The notes beneath the pieces were generated by a model that was not told the DNA's origin, ran no database searches, and saw nothing but the letters and a program-made list of their open reading frames with translations. Below, piece by piece: positions 34,709-42,880 of a DNA stretch of 64,000 bases. A program made the position numbers and the translations under genes. The number at the start of each line of letters is the position of its first letter. Positions within the stretch are counted from its first letter, which is position 1. This stretch comes from Peptostreptococcus sp. MV1 (GTDB taxonomy: Bacteria; Bacillota; Clostridia; Peptostreptococcales; Peptostreptococcaceae), in the NCBI RefSeq assembly GCF_000758885.1, contig NZ_JRNB01000119.1, forward strand, positions 1-64,000, read 5' to 3'.

Positions 34709-35911
34709 ATGAATACAGTTAGTGTGGAAATATTAAAAGACTTGTACTATATGGGAGTAAATGATAGAGATACAAATCTTTTTGAAAATATGTGGCCTTT
34801 GCCAGAAGGTGTAGCCTATAATTCATACTTGATAGTTGATGAAAAGACGGCTCTACTTGATACTGTAAAAATCACTAAGGTTAATGGATTTATTGAAAAT
34901 TTAAAGAAGAATCTAGATGGTAGAGATCTAGACTACCTGGTAATCCACCATATGGAGCCAGACCATTCAGGATGCTATCTATCAGTCCTAGATTTATACC
35001 CAAACCTTACTTTTGTAGGTAATAAGAAGGCCAAGGCTATGTTTAAGGACTACCTAGATATGGAGCCTGAAAACTTCCTAGAAGTGAAGGATGGAGACAG
35101 CTTGTCACTAGGTAATAGAAACCTTACTTTTGTAAATACTCCTATGGTTCATTGGCCAGAATCAATGGTTAGTTATGAAACTACAGACAAGGTCTTGTTC
35201 TCACAGGATATATTTGGAGGTTTCGGAGCCCTAAATGGAACAATATTCGATGATGAAATGAACTTTGACTTCTTCAGAGACGAAATTAGAAGATACTATT
35301 CAAATATAGTTGGTAAGTACTCTAAGCAGGCAGCCAAGGCCCTTCAGAAGGTCAAGGCCCTAGATATAAATGTTATATGTCCAGTTCACGGTATTGTTTG
35401 GAGAACAAATCCAGACGCTATAATTGACGAATACATCAGATTAGCTAACCAGGTTAATGAAGAGGGTGTAGTTATAGCTTATGGTTCTATGTATGGAAAT
35501 ACAGAAAAAATTGCAGATACACTAGCTAGGTATCTTGCTGAGGAAGGCATCAAGAACGTAAAGGTGTTTGATGTATCTAAGACTCATGCATCATATATAC
35601 TAAGTGAAATATGGAAGTACAAGGGCATGATACTAGGAAGTTGTACATACAACAATTCTGTATATCCTAATATGAACCAACTACTTTATACTCTTAAGAT
35701 GAACAAGTTATCAAACCATGTCTTAGGAATATTTGGTTCTTACGGATGGAGTGGTGGAGCTGTCAAGGAATTGACAGAATTTGCATCTGAAGGTGGTAGT
35801 TTCGAGGTTCTTCCAACAGTTGTTGAAGCCAAAGGAACTATGAAAGCAGAGGATGATGAAGCACTTAGAGCTATGGCCAAGGAAATGGCTGAAGCCCTAA
35901 AGAATAACTAG
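34709..35911 (+). CDS. fprA: Flavodiiron protein
   Basis: The 400-residue protein combines a metallo-beta-lactamase-like diiron domain (1 to about 250) with a flavodoxin domain (about 252-400). Diiron ligands are visible in HMEPDHSG (H81, E83, D85, H86), then TPMVHWPES, FSQDIFGGFG and CPVHGIVWR. The FMN-binding loop is AYGSMYGNTEKIADTL. Flavodiiron proteins reduce oxygen to water, or nitric oxide to nitrous oxide, and protect anaerobes; the sequence cannot settle which is preferred. No rubredoxin gene is next to it. GAAGGAGGA precedes the ATG and TATAAT lies near 34633. Confidence 0.95.
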   Translation: MNTVSVEILKDLYYMGVNDRDTNLFENMWPLPEGVAYNSYLIVDEKTALLDTVKITKVNGFIENLKKNLDGRDLDYLVIHHMEPDHSGCYLSVLDLYPNLTFVGNKKAKAMFKDYLDMEPENFLEVKDGDSLSLGNRNLTFVNTPMVHWPESMVSYETTDKVLFSQDIFGGFGALNGTIFDDEMNFDFFRDEIRRYYSNIVGKYSKQAAKALQKVKALDINVICPVHGIVWRTNPDAIIDEYIRLANQVNEEGVVIAYGSMYGNTEKIADTLARYLAEEGIKNVKVFDVSKTHASYILSEIWKYKGMILGSCTYNNSVYPNMNQLLYTLKMNKLSNHVLGIFGSYGWSGGAVKELTEFASEGGSFEVLPTVVEAKGTMKAEDDEALRAMAKEMAEALKNN

Positions 35912-35927
35912 AGCGAGGGGTAATTAG

Positions 35928-36389
35928 ATGAGAGGTTTTCAACTAGTTTCAGCTCAACACAGAAAGCACCCTGAGTGTAATATTGTTATGCCTCAAAGGG
36001 GTACAGCCAGGTCAGCCGGCTATGACCTATGTACGCCAGTTGATATAGTGATACCTGCTAGAGGTCAGTCAGGTGTGATTTTTACTGACATAAAGGCCTA
36101 TATGGAGGCTGATGAAGTTTTGACTACCCATGTCAGGAGCTCTATTGGTATGAAGAGGGGCTTAGTATTGGCTAATACTACTGGTATAATAGACTCAGAC
36201 TACTATTCTAATCCAGACAATGATGGTAATATCGGTTTTATGCTGAGGAATTTAACCGATAAAGAAGTTGTTATAAAGGCTGGAGAGAGGGTTATACAGG
36301 GGATATTTATAAAGTACTTGATCAGTGATGACGACCAACCCAAGTCTGAAGAAAGACTAGGTGGAGTTGGGTCTACTGGTAAAAAATAA
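35928..36389 (+). CDS. dut: dUTP diphosphatase
   Basis: The 153-residue protein belongs to the trimeric dUTPase family. Motif 1 is SAGYDLCTP, motif 2 VRSSIGMKRG, motif 3 GIIDSDYYSNPDNDG (the catalytic Asp and Tyr), motif 4 GERVIQGIFIKY and motif 5 RLGGVGSTGK. It lowers dUTP and supplies dUMP. It starts 16 bases after the flavodiiron gene and may share its transcript. A terminator follows. Its insertion in motif 3 is a little longer than in typical bacterial Dut. Confidence 0.93.
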   Translation: MRGFQLVSAQHRKHPECNIVMPQRGTARSAGYDLCTPVDIVIPARGQSGVIFTDIKAYMEADEVLTTHVRSSIGMKRGLVLANTTGIIDSDYYSNPDNDGNIGFMLRNLTDKEVVIKAGERVIQGIFIKYLISDDDQPKSEERLGGVGSTGKK

Positions 36390-36469
36390 ATGAAAAGGCT
36401 TTAAACTTGCATCTATTAATGCTATAATAAGTTTATGTGCATATGTACGTAACAAAAGTCTAAAAACGA

Positions 36470-36510
36470 AAAAAAGATCTAGAAAAATCTTCTAGGTCTT
36501 TTTTTTTCGC
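36470..36510 (+). terminator. Terminator after dut
   Basis: AAAAAAGATCTAGAA pairs with CTTCTAGGTCTTTTTTTTT across a short loop, ending in nine T. The A-run on the left allows use from both sides. Confidence 0.87.
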
Positions 36511-36558
36511 CTTTTTCTATTCACTTTTCGGCATATGTATAGTATTATGTATATGTGA

Positions 36559-36579
36559 ATGTATATACATATAGTTATA
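36559..36579 (+). promoter_or_regulatory. Possible operator before nadA
   Basis: The perfect 12-bp palindrome ATGTATATACAT lies at 36559-36570. It overlaps TATACATATAGTTATA (36564-36579), which matches 15 of 16 bases of a sequence upstream of purA. It could bind a regulator of NAD synthesis, but no regulator is known from the sequence. Confidence 0.3.
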
Positions 36580-36616
36580 TATAGATTAAACAAGTTTTAT
36601 GTGCTGAGGAGGGTAT

Positions 36617-37531
36617 ATGGATAAGGATATTGAAATTTTAAAAGAGAAGATTTTGCGTTTGAAAGAGGAGAAGGATGTGCTAATCCTTGCTCATTTTTAT
36701 GCAAATAGTGAGGTACAGGATATAGCTGACAAGGTTGGAGACTCTTTCAAGCTAGCCAAGGATGCCCAAAATGCTAATAATAAAATTATCTGTTTTTGTG
36801 GTGTCAATTTTATGGGAGAAAGTGCTAAGCTATTAAATCCGGATAAGAAAATACTGATTCCAGACATCAATGCTGGCTGTGCCATGGCTGATATGGTAAA
36901 TTTAGATGATATAGATAGGGTAAGGGAAAAGTATGAGGACCTAGCTATAGTTTCATATATAAATACAAAGGCGGATGTAAAGTCAAAGAGTGACGTCTGT
37001 GTGACATCTTCAAATGCTATGAAGATAGTATCTGCCCTACCTAACAAGAATATATATTTCTTGCCTGACAAGAATTTAGGCTCTTATATTGCTGACAAGA
37101 TGCCTGACAAGAATTTTATCTTCCATGAGGGCTACTGCAAGTACCACAATTTTGTGGATTATGAAGAGGTAAGGGCCTTGAAGGAAGAGTATGGATATGA
37201 TGTGCTGGTACATCCTGAGTGTACTAGTCAGGTAGTTTCACTTGGAGATTGTGTAGGTTCTACCAAGGCTCTTTTGGACTATGTTGAAAAGACCAAGAAG
37301 TTAGGTTATATAGTCTGTACAGAAGAGGGTATACTGTATCAGATGAATAAGGTGTCACCTGATAGTGAATTTATAATACCTAGGTCTATGAAGCCATGCA
37401 GGGATATGAAGAAAAATAGCCTGGAAAACCTCTATAGGGTTTTGCTAGATGAAGGACCAGAAATTATTCTAGATGAGGCTATGATGGAGAGGGCTAGTCT
37501 GCCCCTTAAAAAGATGATGGAGATGAGTTAA
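36617..37531 (+). CDS. nadA: Quinolinate synthase
   Basis: The 304-residue enzyme condenses iminoaspartate and dihydroxyacetone phosphate into quinolinate with a 4Fe-4S cluster. Cysteines that bind the cluster lie in DINAGCAMADM, HPECTSQVVSLGDCVGSTKALL and RSMKPCRDMKKNSL. AHFYANSEVQDIAD and FCGVNFMGESAKLLNP are conserved substrate loops. The length matches the short form of the family. An AGGAGGG ribosome-binding site precedes the ATG. It is the first gene of nadA-nadB-nadC, one base before the nadB start. Confidence 0.96.
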   Translation: MDKDIEILKEKILRLKEEKDVLILAHFYANSEVQDIADKVGDSFKLAKDAQNANNKIICFCGVNFMGESAKLLNPDKKILIPDINAGCAMADMVNLDDIDRVREKYEDLAIVSYINTKADVKSKSDVCVTSSNAMKIVSALPNKNIYFLPDKNLGSYIADKMPDKNFIFHEGYCKYHNFVDYEEVRALKEEYGYDVLVHPECTSQVVSLGDCVGSTKALLDYVEKTKKLGYIVCTEEGILYQMNKVSPDSEFIIPRSMKPCRDMKKNSLENLYRVLLDEGPEIILDEAMMERASLPLKKMMEMS

Positions 37532-37532
37532 A

Positions 37533-38843
37533 ATGAAGAATTTTTATGATGTTGTGATAGTCGGTAGTGGAGCAGCAGGTCTTTCTTGCGCCCTAAAATT
37601 AGACCCTGATTATCATATATGCTTGATATCAAAAAAGGGCCTTTCAGAAGCCAATTCATATCTGGCTCAGGGGGGGATATCAGCCAAGCTAGCCGATGAA
37701 AACCTAAATGACTATATTGAGGATACCCTAAAGGCAGGTCATTATGAAAATGATGTGGATGTAGTAAGGGATATCTTGGATAATTCCCTTGATGTAGTCA
37801 AGGACTTGGTGGACTATGGTGTTGATTTCGATAAAAATAGTGATAAATCCTATAACCTACACAAGGAGGGTGGTCACAGGTTACCTAGGGTATATCACGT
37901 TGGAGACTTTACTGGTAGGTCCATATGTGAGGCCATGGCAGAAAATGTAAAGGCGAGAACTAATATAGAAATATGTGAAAACACTACCTTTTATGACCTG
38001 ATTGTCGAAGGCGAAAAGGCTGTAGGTATAAGGGTCTTTACTAAAGATGGCTACAAGAATATATATGCTAGGGCAGTGGTATTGGCTACAGGTGGCATAG
38101 GTGGAATATTCAATTCATCTACCAATTACAAGTCGGTGTCTGGAGAGGCCCTATCCATAGCCATGAAGCATGGTGTAGAGCTTTCTAATCTGGAATATAT
38201 ACAGATACACCCGACTGTCCTATATGATGAAGCCATGGGCAGGCATAGTTTGATTACAGAGGCCCTAAGGGGAGAGGGTGGTATACTTCTCGACGTAAAT
38301 GGAAATAGGTTTATTGACGAGCTACTACCTAGGGATGTGGTCAGCAAGGCCATAAGTAAAAAGATGGAAGAGGACCATAGTGATTTTGTCTACCTATCAC
38401 TGGAGAATATCAAGAATAGGGACAAGGTTGACCAGACCTTCCCAACAGTCTTCCAGGCCTGTATGGACAAGGGGATAGATATCAGGCATGATATGATACC
38501 TATATGTCCGGGCCAGCACTATCATATGGGTGGTATCAAGGCCAAGATAGATGGTAGGACTAGCATGGCAGGCCTATATGCTGTAGGTGAGACTTCGTGT
38601 ACGGGATTACACGGCAAGAATAGGTTGGCATCTAATTCACTTTTAGAGGCATGTTTCTGCGGCATGAGGTGTGGCGAAAATATAAATGTTTGCCTACCAG
38701 AATTTAAGGCTCATATGGAAGAAAATACAGAAACTAGGAAGATTGACGATATAATTGATGACTACCATAGGATTTTGGTGGATACAATCAAGGAAAGGAA
38801 CCATGATTTTTATGAATACTGGCTTAAAAATGAAAATGCTTGA
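37533..38843 (+). CDS. nadB: L-aspartate oxidase
   Basis: The 436-residue flavoprotein oxidises L-aspartate to iminoaspartate, the substrate of NadA. The N-terminal FAD motif VVIVGSGAAGLSCALKL and the substrate-binding EGGHRLPRVYHVGDFTGR and TEALRGEGGILLDVNGNRF are present, as is GLYAVGETSCTGLHGKNRLASNSLLEA. It is about 100 residues shorter than the E. coli enzyme, lacking most of the C-terminal helical domain, as in other anaerobes where fumarate probably replaces oxygen. It is translated one base after nadA and overlaps nadC by 41 bases. Confidence 0.95.
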   Translation: MKNFYDVVIVGSGAAGLSCALKLDPDYHICLISKKGLSEANSYLAQGGISAKLADENLNDYIEDTLKAGHYENDVDVVRDILDNSLDVVKDLVDYGVDFDKNSDKSYNLHKEGGHRLPRVYHVGDFTGRSICEAMAENVKARTNIEICENTTFYDLIVEGEKAVGIRVFTKDGYKNIYARAVVLATGGIGGIFNSSTNYKSVSGEALSIAMKHGVELSNLEYIQIHPTVLYDEAMGRHSLITEALRGEGGILLDVNGNRFIDELLPRDVVSKAISKKMEEDHSDFVYLSLENIKNRDKVDQTFPTVFQACMDKGIDIRHDMIPICPGQHYHMGGIKAKIDGRTSMAGLYAVGETSCTGLHGKNRLASNSLLEACFCGMRCGENINVCLPEFKAHMEENTETRKIDDIIDDYHRILVDTIKERNHDFYEYWLKNENA

Positions 38844-39660
38844 TAAGATAAGGGAAAGCTTGATGGAAGACATTACCTACAAGGATATCAGCGCAGATGC
38901 CATTATAGATGAAGATAGGATGGCAAGGGCAGACCTGATAGCCAAGGAGGATGGAATAATCTGTGGCTTGGAGGTTTTTTATGAAACCTTCAGGATCTTG
39001 GACCAAGATGTCAAGTTCACCACTTCCTATAAAGATGGACAGAGGGTATCTAGGGGAGATAAGATAGGTCTAGTTGAATGTAGGGCCCAGGCTATGCTCT
39101 TGGCTGAAAGGACGGGCTTGAATTTTCTTCAGAGGATGAGTGGTATAGCCAGTATGACTAGGCTGATGGTGGATAGGCTGGGCGATGAATCTGTGAGCTT
39201 GGTTGACACTAGAAAGACTGCCCCAGGGCTTAGGGTCTTTGACAAGTATTCAGTAGAGGTCGGCGGTGGAAAAAACCACAGGTACAACCTATCCGACATG
39301 GTCATGCTAAAGGATAACCATATAGGTGTGGCCGGTGGTATCAGGCAGGCAGTGGAGATGACAAGAGACAAGCTATCCTTTAGCAAAAAAATAGAGGTTG
39401 AGGTGGAGACTATAGACCAGGTTAGGGAAGCACTAGAGGTCGGCTGCGATATTATAATGTTGGACAATATGTCTCTAGACCAAATAAGGAAAGCTGTTGG
39501 CTTGATAGGTGACCAGGCTCTTATAGAGGTTTCTGGAAATATTAGCCTAGACAATATTGGGTCCTACAAGGGACTGGGAGTAGATATTATATCTTGTGGT
39601 GCCCTTACACATTCTGTAAAGGCCCTAGATATTAGTTTGAAAAATATGAAGATTATTTAA
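38803..39660 (+). CDS. nadC: Quinolinate phosphoribosyltransferase
   Basis: The enzyme (285 residues with this start) converts quinolinate and PRPP to nicotinate mononucleotide, linking NadA to the NAD pathway. Conserved segments are GLNFLQRMSGIAS, LVDTRKTAPGLRVFDKYSVEVGGGKNHRYNLSD and MLKDNHI. The start is set at ATG 38803, close behind AAGGAAAGG (38790-38798); ATG 38812 is an alternative. The gene overlaps the end of nadB by 41 bases. The operon nadA-nadB-nadC ends at a strong terminator. Confidence 0.94.
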   Translation: MIFMNTGLKMKMLDKIRESLMEDITYKDISADAIIDEDRMARADLIAKEDGIICGLEVFYETFRILDQDVKFTTSYKDGQRVSRGDKIGLVECRAQAMLLAERTGLNFLQRMSGIASMTRLMVDRLGDESVSLVDTRKTAPGLRVFDKYSVEVGGGKNHRYNLSDMVMLKDNHIGVAGGIRQAVEMTRDKLSFSKKIEVEVETIDQVREALEVGCDIIMLDNMSLDQIRKAVGLIGDQALIEVSGNISLDNIGSYKGLGVDIISCGALTHSVKALDISLKNMKII

Positions 39661-39671
39661 TTGTATATTTA

Positions 39672-39716
39672 AGTCCTTACGAGAGCCAAATAAGGCTCCT
39701 GTAAGGGCTTTTTTTG
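39672..39716 (+). terminator. Terminator after nadC
   Basis: AGTCCTTACGAGAGCC pairs with GGCTCCTGTAAGGGCT around AAATAA with one small bulge, and TTTTTTT follows. Confidence 0.9.
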
Positions 39717-39823
39717 TATAAAAATTTAAGTTGGTTAGTAGGATAAAAGCGAGCCCTAGCTTTAAGTTTGTGAGATACAAGATTTAATTTTTTCATTTAC
39801 AGATTGGAGAATAAGGTGTAATA

Positions 39824-39829
39824 TATAAT
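39824..39829 (+). promoter_or_regulatory. Likely -10 box of the dinB promoter
   Basis: TATAAT at 39824-39829 lies five bases before the LexA-like site. A clear -35 box at the usual distance was not found; TTTACA at 39796-39801 is too far and TTGGAG at 39804-39809 is too near. Confidence 0.45.
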
Positions 39830-39833
39830 TATA

Positions 39834-39845
39834 GAACATATGTTC
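39834..39845 (+). promoter_or_regulatory. LexA (SOS) box before the Y-family polymerase gene
   Basis: GAACATATGTTC is a perfect palindrome that matches the Gram-positive LexA consensus GAACN4GTTC; the next base is G, as in the extended CGAAC/GTTCG form. It lies just downstream of the -10 box, where LexA would block transcription. Control by LexA is inferred from this match and from the known SOS control of this polymerase type. Confidence 0.85.
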
Positions 39846-39867
39846 GAAAGAGTAAGGGCATAGATAT

Positions 39868-39927
39868 AAATACGAATAGAAATACAAATACAAATACAAA
39901 TACAAATACAAATACAAATAGAGATAG
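39868..39927 (+). repeat. Hexanucleotide tandem repeat in the polymerase leader
   Basis: Ten units of six bases, of which six in a row (39880-39915) are perfect AAATAC. The outer units carry single changes. It lies between the LexA box and the start codon, in the untranslated leader. Confidence 0.95.
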
Positions 39928-39950
39928 ATTTTATAGTGGGGGGTGCTTGT

Positions 39951-41198
39951 GTGAAGGACAAGGTATTTTTTCATATAGATGTGAATTCTGCCTACCTGAG
40001 TTGGGAGGCTGCCAATAGAAAAAGGTTGAATATAGGGGGTCCAGACCTTGTAAATATTGCATCTGCTATAGCAGGTGATCCGGATAGAAGGTCTGGCATA
40101 ATTTTGGCCAAGAGTCAGTTAGCCAAGAATTTTGGTGTCAAGACTGGTGAGCCTGTGGGCATAGCCAGGTCCAAGTGCCCCAATATATACCTAGTTCCAC
40201 CCAACTTTGATACATATGTAGACTACTCTAATATGTTGATGGAATTTTTGAGGACCTATTCCCCAAATGTATACCAATACTCTATAGATGAGGCCTTTTT
40301 GGATATGACTGGTACGGAGAGGTTATTTGGAGACCCTATAGACTGCGCCAATACTATAAGACAGAGGGTCAGGGACGAGCTGGGATTTACTATAAATGTG
40401 GGGGTTTCTGACAAGATGGTTTTAGCCAAGATAGCTGGAGACTTTAGCAAGCCAGACAAGACCCATAGGCTTTTTCAGTCAGAGATAGAGGAAAAGATGT
40501 GGCCTCTTCCGATTGAAGATTTATTTTTCGTTGGGAAAAAGACTTCCAAGAAACTGAGGAGTCTGGGTATAGAAACTATCGGACAGCTAGCCAAGACAGA
40601 CATCAAGTTTATGAAGAGGCATTTCAAAAAGCACGGTCAAGTCATCCACAACCATGCTAATGGTCTAGATGGATATGACTTTTTCCGCAAGCTGACCACC
40701 AACAAGTCGGTTGGAAATTCTACCACTACATCCAGTGATATCAACAGCTACGAAGAGGCCAAGCATTGGATTTTGTCTTTGAGCGAAACAGTGTGTGCTA
40801 GGTTGAGGAAGAAGGAACTCACAGCAGGTGTAGTATCTTTAGAGCTAGTGGACAAGGACTTTAATCGCTGCCAGGCTCAAAAATCTCTGGGTTTTAGAAC
40901 AAATAAGGTGAGTGACGTATATGAGGTATCCTGTAAAATTTTCAAGGATATATGGTCTGGTAGGCCCATCAGGCATATAGGCATAGCTACTAGCAAGGTC
41001 GAAGAAAAAAATTCTGACCAACTTAACTTTTTTAGTCAAATATCCAGCAAGGAGGAAAGGCTATATATAGCCATGGACGATATTAGGTCCAAGTATGGTG
41101 ATGATTCTATCAAGAGGGCTAGCTTCCTAAAGGGGGAGGCAGGACATATGGAGGGGGGTACATCCAAAAATAAAAAGAACGGTTTGGTATACTTATAA
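39951..41198 (+). CDS. dinB: Y-family DNA polymerase (Pol IV type)
   Basis: The 415-residue protein is an error-prone translesion polymerase. It shows the UmuC/DinB core: FFHIDVNSAYLSWEAANR (metal-binding Asp), YSIDEAFLDMTGTERLFGDP (the catalytic Asp-Glu), INVGVSDKMVLAKIAGDFSKPD, and a helix-hairpin-helix region FVGKKTSKKLRSLGIETIGQLAK. The little-finger domain (about 230-345) follows. The start is a GTG at 39951, behind GGGGGGTG, rather than GTG 39936. Expression appears SOS-controlled through the LexA box at 39834. The last 40 residues are variable; no clear clamp-binding motif was identified. Confidence 0.92.
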   Translation: MKDKVFFHIDVNSAYLSWEAANRKRLNIGGPDLVNIASAIAGDPDRRSGIILAKSQLAKNFGVKTGEPVGIARSKCPNIYLVPPNFDTYVDYSNMLMEFLRTYSPNVYQYSIDEAFLDMTGTERLFGDPIDCANTIRQRVRDELGFTINVGVSDKMVLAKIAGDFSKPDKTHRLFQSEIEEKMWPLPIEDLFFVGKKTSKKLRSLGIETIGQLAKTDIKFMKRHFKKHGQVIHNHANGLDGYDFFRKLTTNKSVGNSTTTSSDINSYEEAKHWILSLSETVCARLRKKELTAGVVSLELVDKDFNRCQAQKSLGFRTNKVSDVYEVSCKIFKDIWSGRPIRHIGIATSKVEEKNSDQLNFFSQISSKEERLYIAMDDIRSKYGDDSIKRASFLKGEAGHMEGGTSKNKKNGLVYL

Positions 41199-41336
41199 AA
41201 AATAAAATGAATGGCCCAGAAGAAATCTGGTCCTCAGATGGTATAGTGTATTTCTAGCGTCTAAAAGAATAGTTTGGTATATAGATAGTATAATTTAGTG
41301 TATAGCACAATGAGAATAAAATTCAAAAATATCCAG

Positions 41337-41373
41337 ATAGGGCTTGTCGTAATGATTAAAGCCCTATTTTTTG
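41337..41373 (+). terminator. Terminator after dinB
   Basis: ATAGGGCTT and AAGCCCTAT pair perfectly across a 13-base loop, followed by TTTTT. Confidence 0.85.
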
Positions 41374-41437
41374 GTGTATAAGGATAATATGAATATTATA
41401 CAAAGAGTAAAGGTGTATATGAAAGCGAGGAATATAG

Positions 41438-42880
41438 ATGAATAATAATATAGGTGTAATTGGCCTATCTGTCATGGGCATGAACCTAGCCTTAAATATG
41501 GCAGACAAGGGCTATAAGGTTTCTATCTACAACAGGACGACTTCAGTTGTGGATGATGTAATGAGGGACCATGGGCATGAAAATTTTACCCCAACCTATG
41601 ACCTTAGACAATTTGTTAACTCACTAGAAAGCCCAAGGAGGGTCTTTCTCATGATCAAGTCTGGCAAGCCTATTGATATGGTGATAGACCAGTTGATAAA
41701 CCTACTAGACGAAGGAGATATCATAATAGACGGTGGTAATTCATTTTTCAAGGACACTATCAGGAGGACGAATTACCTAAAGGAAAAAAATATACACTAC
41801 CTAGGAGTGGGTATATCAGGTGGTGAGGAAGGTGCTAGGTTTGGTCCAGCTATAATGCCTAGTGGTGACAGCAAGGCCTATGAATATGTCAAGGATATAT
41901 TTGAAAATATATCAGCCAAGGCCTATGGAGAAGCCTGCTGTAAGTATATCTCTACTGGAGGATCTGGCCACTATGTCAAGATGGTCCACAATGGTATAGA
42001 GTATGGAGATATGCAGCTGATTAGTGAGGCCTATATGCTACTAAGGGATGTGGGAGGCATGGACAATGCCCAGATACAGGAGGTATTTGAGGCCTGGAAC
42101 AAGAGCGAGCTAGAGAGTTATCTGATAGAAATAACTGCAAATATACTAAAGGTCAAGGAGGCGGACGGCTCTTACCTAGTAGATAAGATTATGGACAAGT
42201 CAGCCCAGAAGGGTACAGGCAAGTGGACCAATTTAGAGGCCATAGACCTAGGCGTAGATGTGTCAGTAATCACTGCAGCCCTAAATGCTAGATATATGTC
42301 TGGCCTAAAGGATGAGAGGGTCAAGATGGAAGGCATAATAGGCAAGAACCAGCCTGAATTTGCAGGTAAGAAGGACATCTTGGATGTGATGGGACTTTCA
42401 AGGCAGGACCTTGTTGACATAGTCAAAAATAGCCTATACGCTTCCAAGATTGTATCCTATGCCCAGGGCTTCAAGCTGCTTAGTGCAGCAGAGGCCGAAT
42501 ATGGTTGGGATTTGAATTTTGCAGAAATAGCCAAGATATTTAGGGGTGGATGTATAATTAGGGCCAAGTTCCTAAACGATATATCGGCAGCCTTTGACCA
42601 GGACAAGGGTGTGGAGAATTTGTTGATGACAGACTTCTTCTCAAAGGAAATTAATGATAGGCTAGCAGACTTAAGAAAGCTAGTGGCTATTGGGGCCATG
42701 GGTGGTATACCGATAACTGCTATGTCAGCAGCCTTGGCTTATGTGGATACGTATAGGTCATCAAGACTAGGTGCTAATATGGTACAGGCACAGAGGGATT
42801 ATTTTGGGGCCCATACATTTGAAAGAGTAGATGTAGATGGAGTATTCCATCATGATTGGATAGGTGAACATGAAAAATAA
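41438..42880 (+). CDS. gnd: 6-phosphogluconate dehydrogenase (decarboxylating)
   Basis: The 480-residue enzyme turns 6-phosphogluconate into ribulose 5-phosphate and CO2. An N-terminal NADP-binding Rossmann motif, IGVIGLSVMGMNLALNMADKG, carries the signature of the long NADP form. The catalytic region shows GVGISGGEEGARFGPAIMPSG (Lys and Ser roles), MVHNGIEYGDMQLISEAY and a C-terminal FHHDWIGEHE. The gene overlaps zwf by about 11 bases, giving the two oxidative pentose-phosphate dehydrogenases as a unit. Confidence 0.96.
   Translation: MNNNIGVIGLSVMGMNLALNMADKGYKVSIYNRTTSVVDDVMRDHGHENFTPTYDLRQFVNSLESPRRVFLMIKSGKPIDMVIDQLINLLDEGDIIIDGGNSFFKDTIRRTNYLKEKNIHYLGVGISGGEEGARFGPAIMPSGDSKAYEYVKDIFENISAKAYGEACCKYISTGGSGHYVKMVHNGIEYGDMQLISEAYMLLRDVGGMDNAQIQEVFEAWNKSELESYLIEITANILKVKEADGSYLVDKIMDKSAQKGTGKWTNLEAIDLGVDVSVITAALNARYMSGLKDERVKMEGIIGKNQPEFAGKKDILDVMGLSRQDLVDIVKNSLYASKIVSYAQGFKLLSAAEAEYGWDLNFAEIAKIFRGGCIIRAKFLNDISAAFDQDKGVENLLMTDFFSKEINDRLADLRKLVAIGAMGGIPITAMSAALAYVDTYRSSRLGANMVQAQRDYFGAHTFERVDVDGVFHHDWIGEHEK

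Noticed and set aside
39762-39974. Open frame of alternating Leu-Tyr codons on the minus strand
   Set aside because: It is the translation of the AAATAC repeat, has no ribosome-binding site and overlaps the dinB leader.
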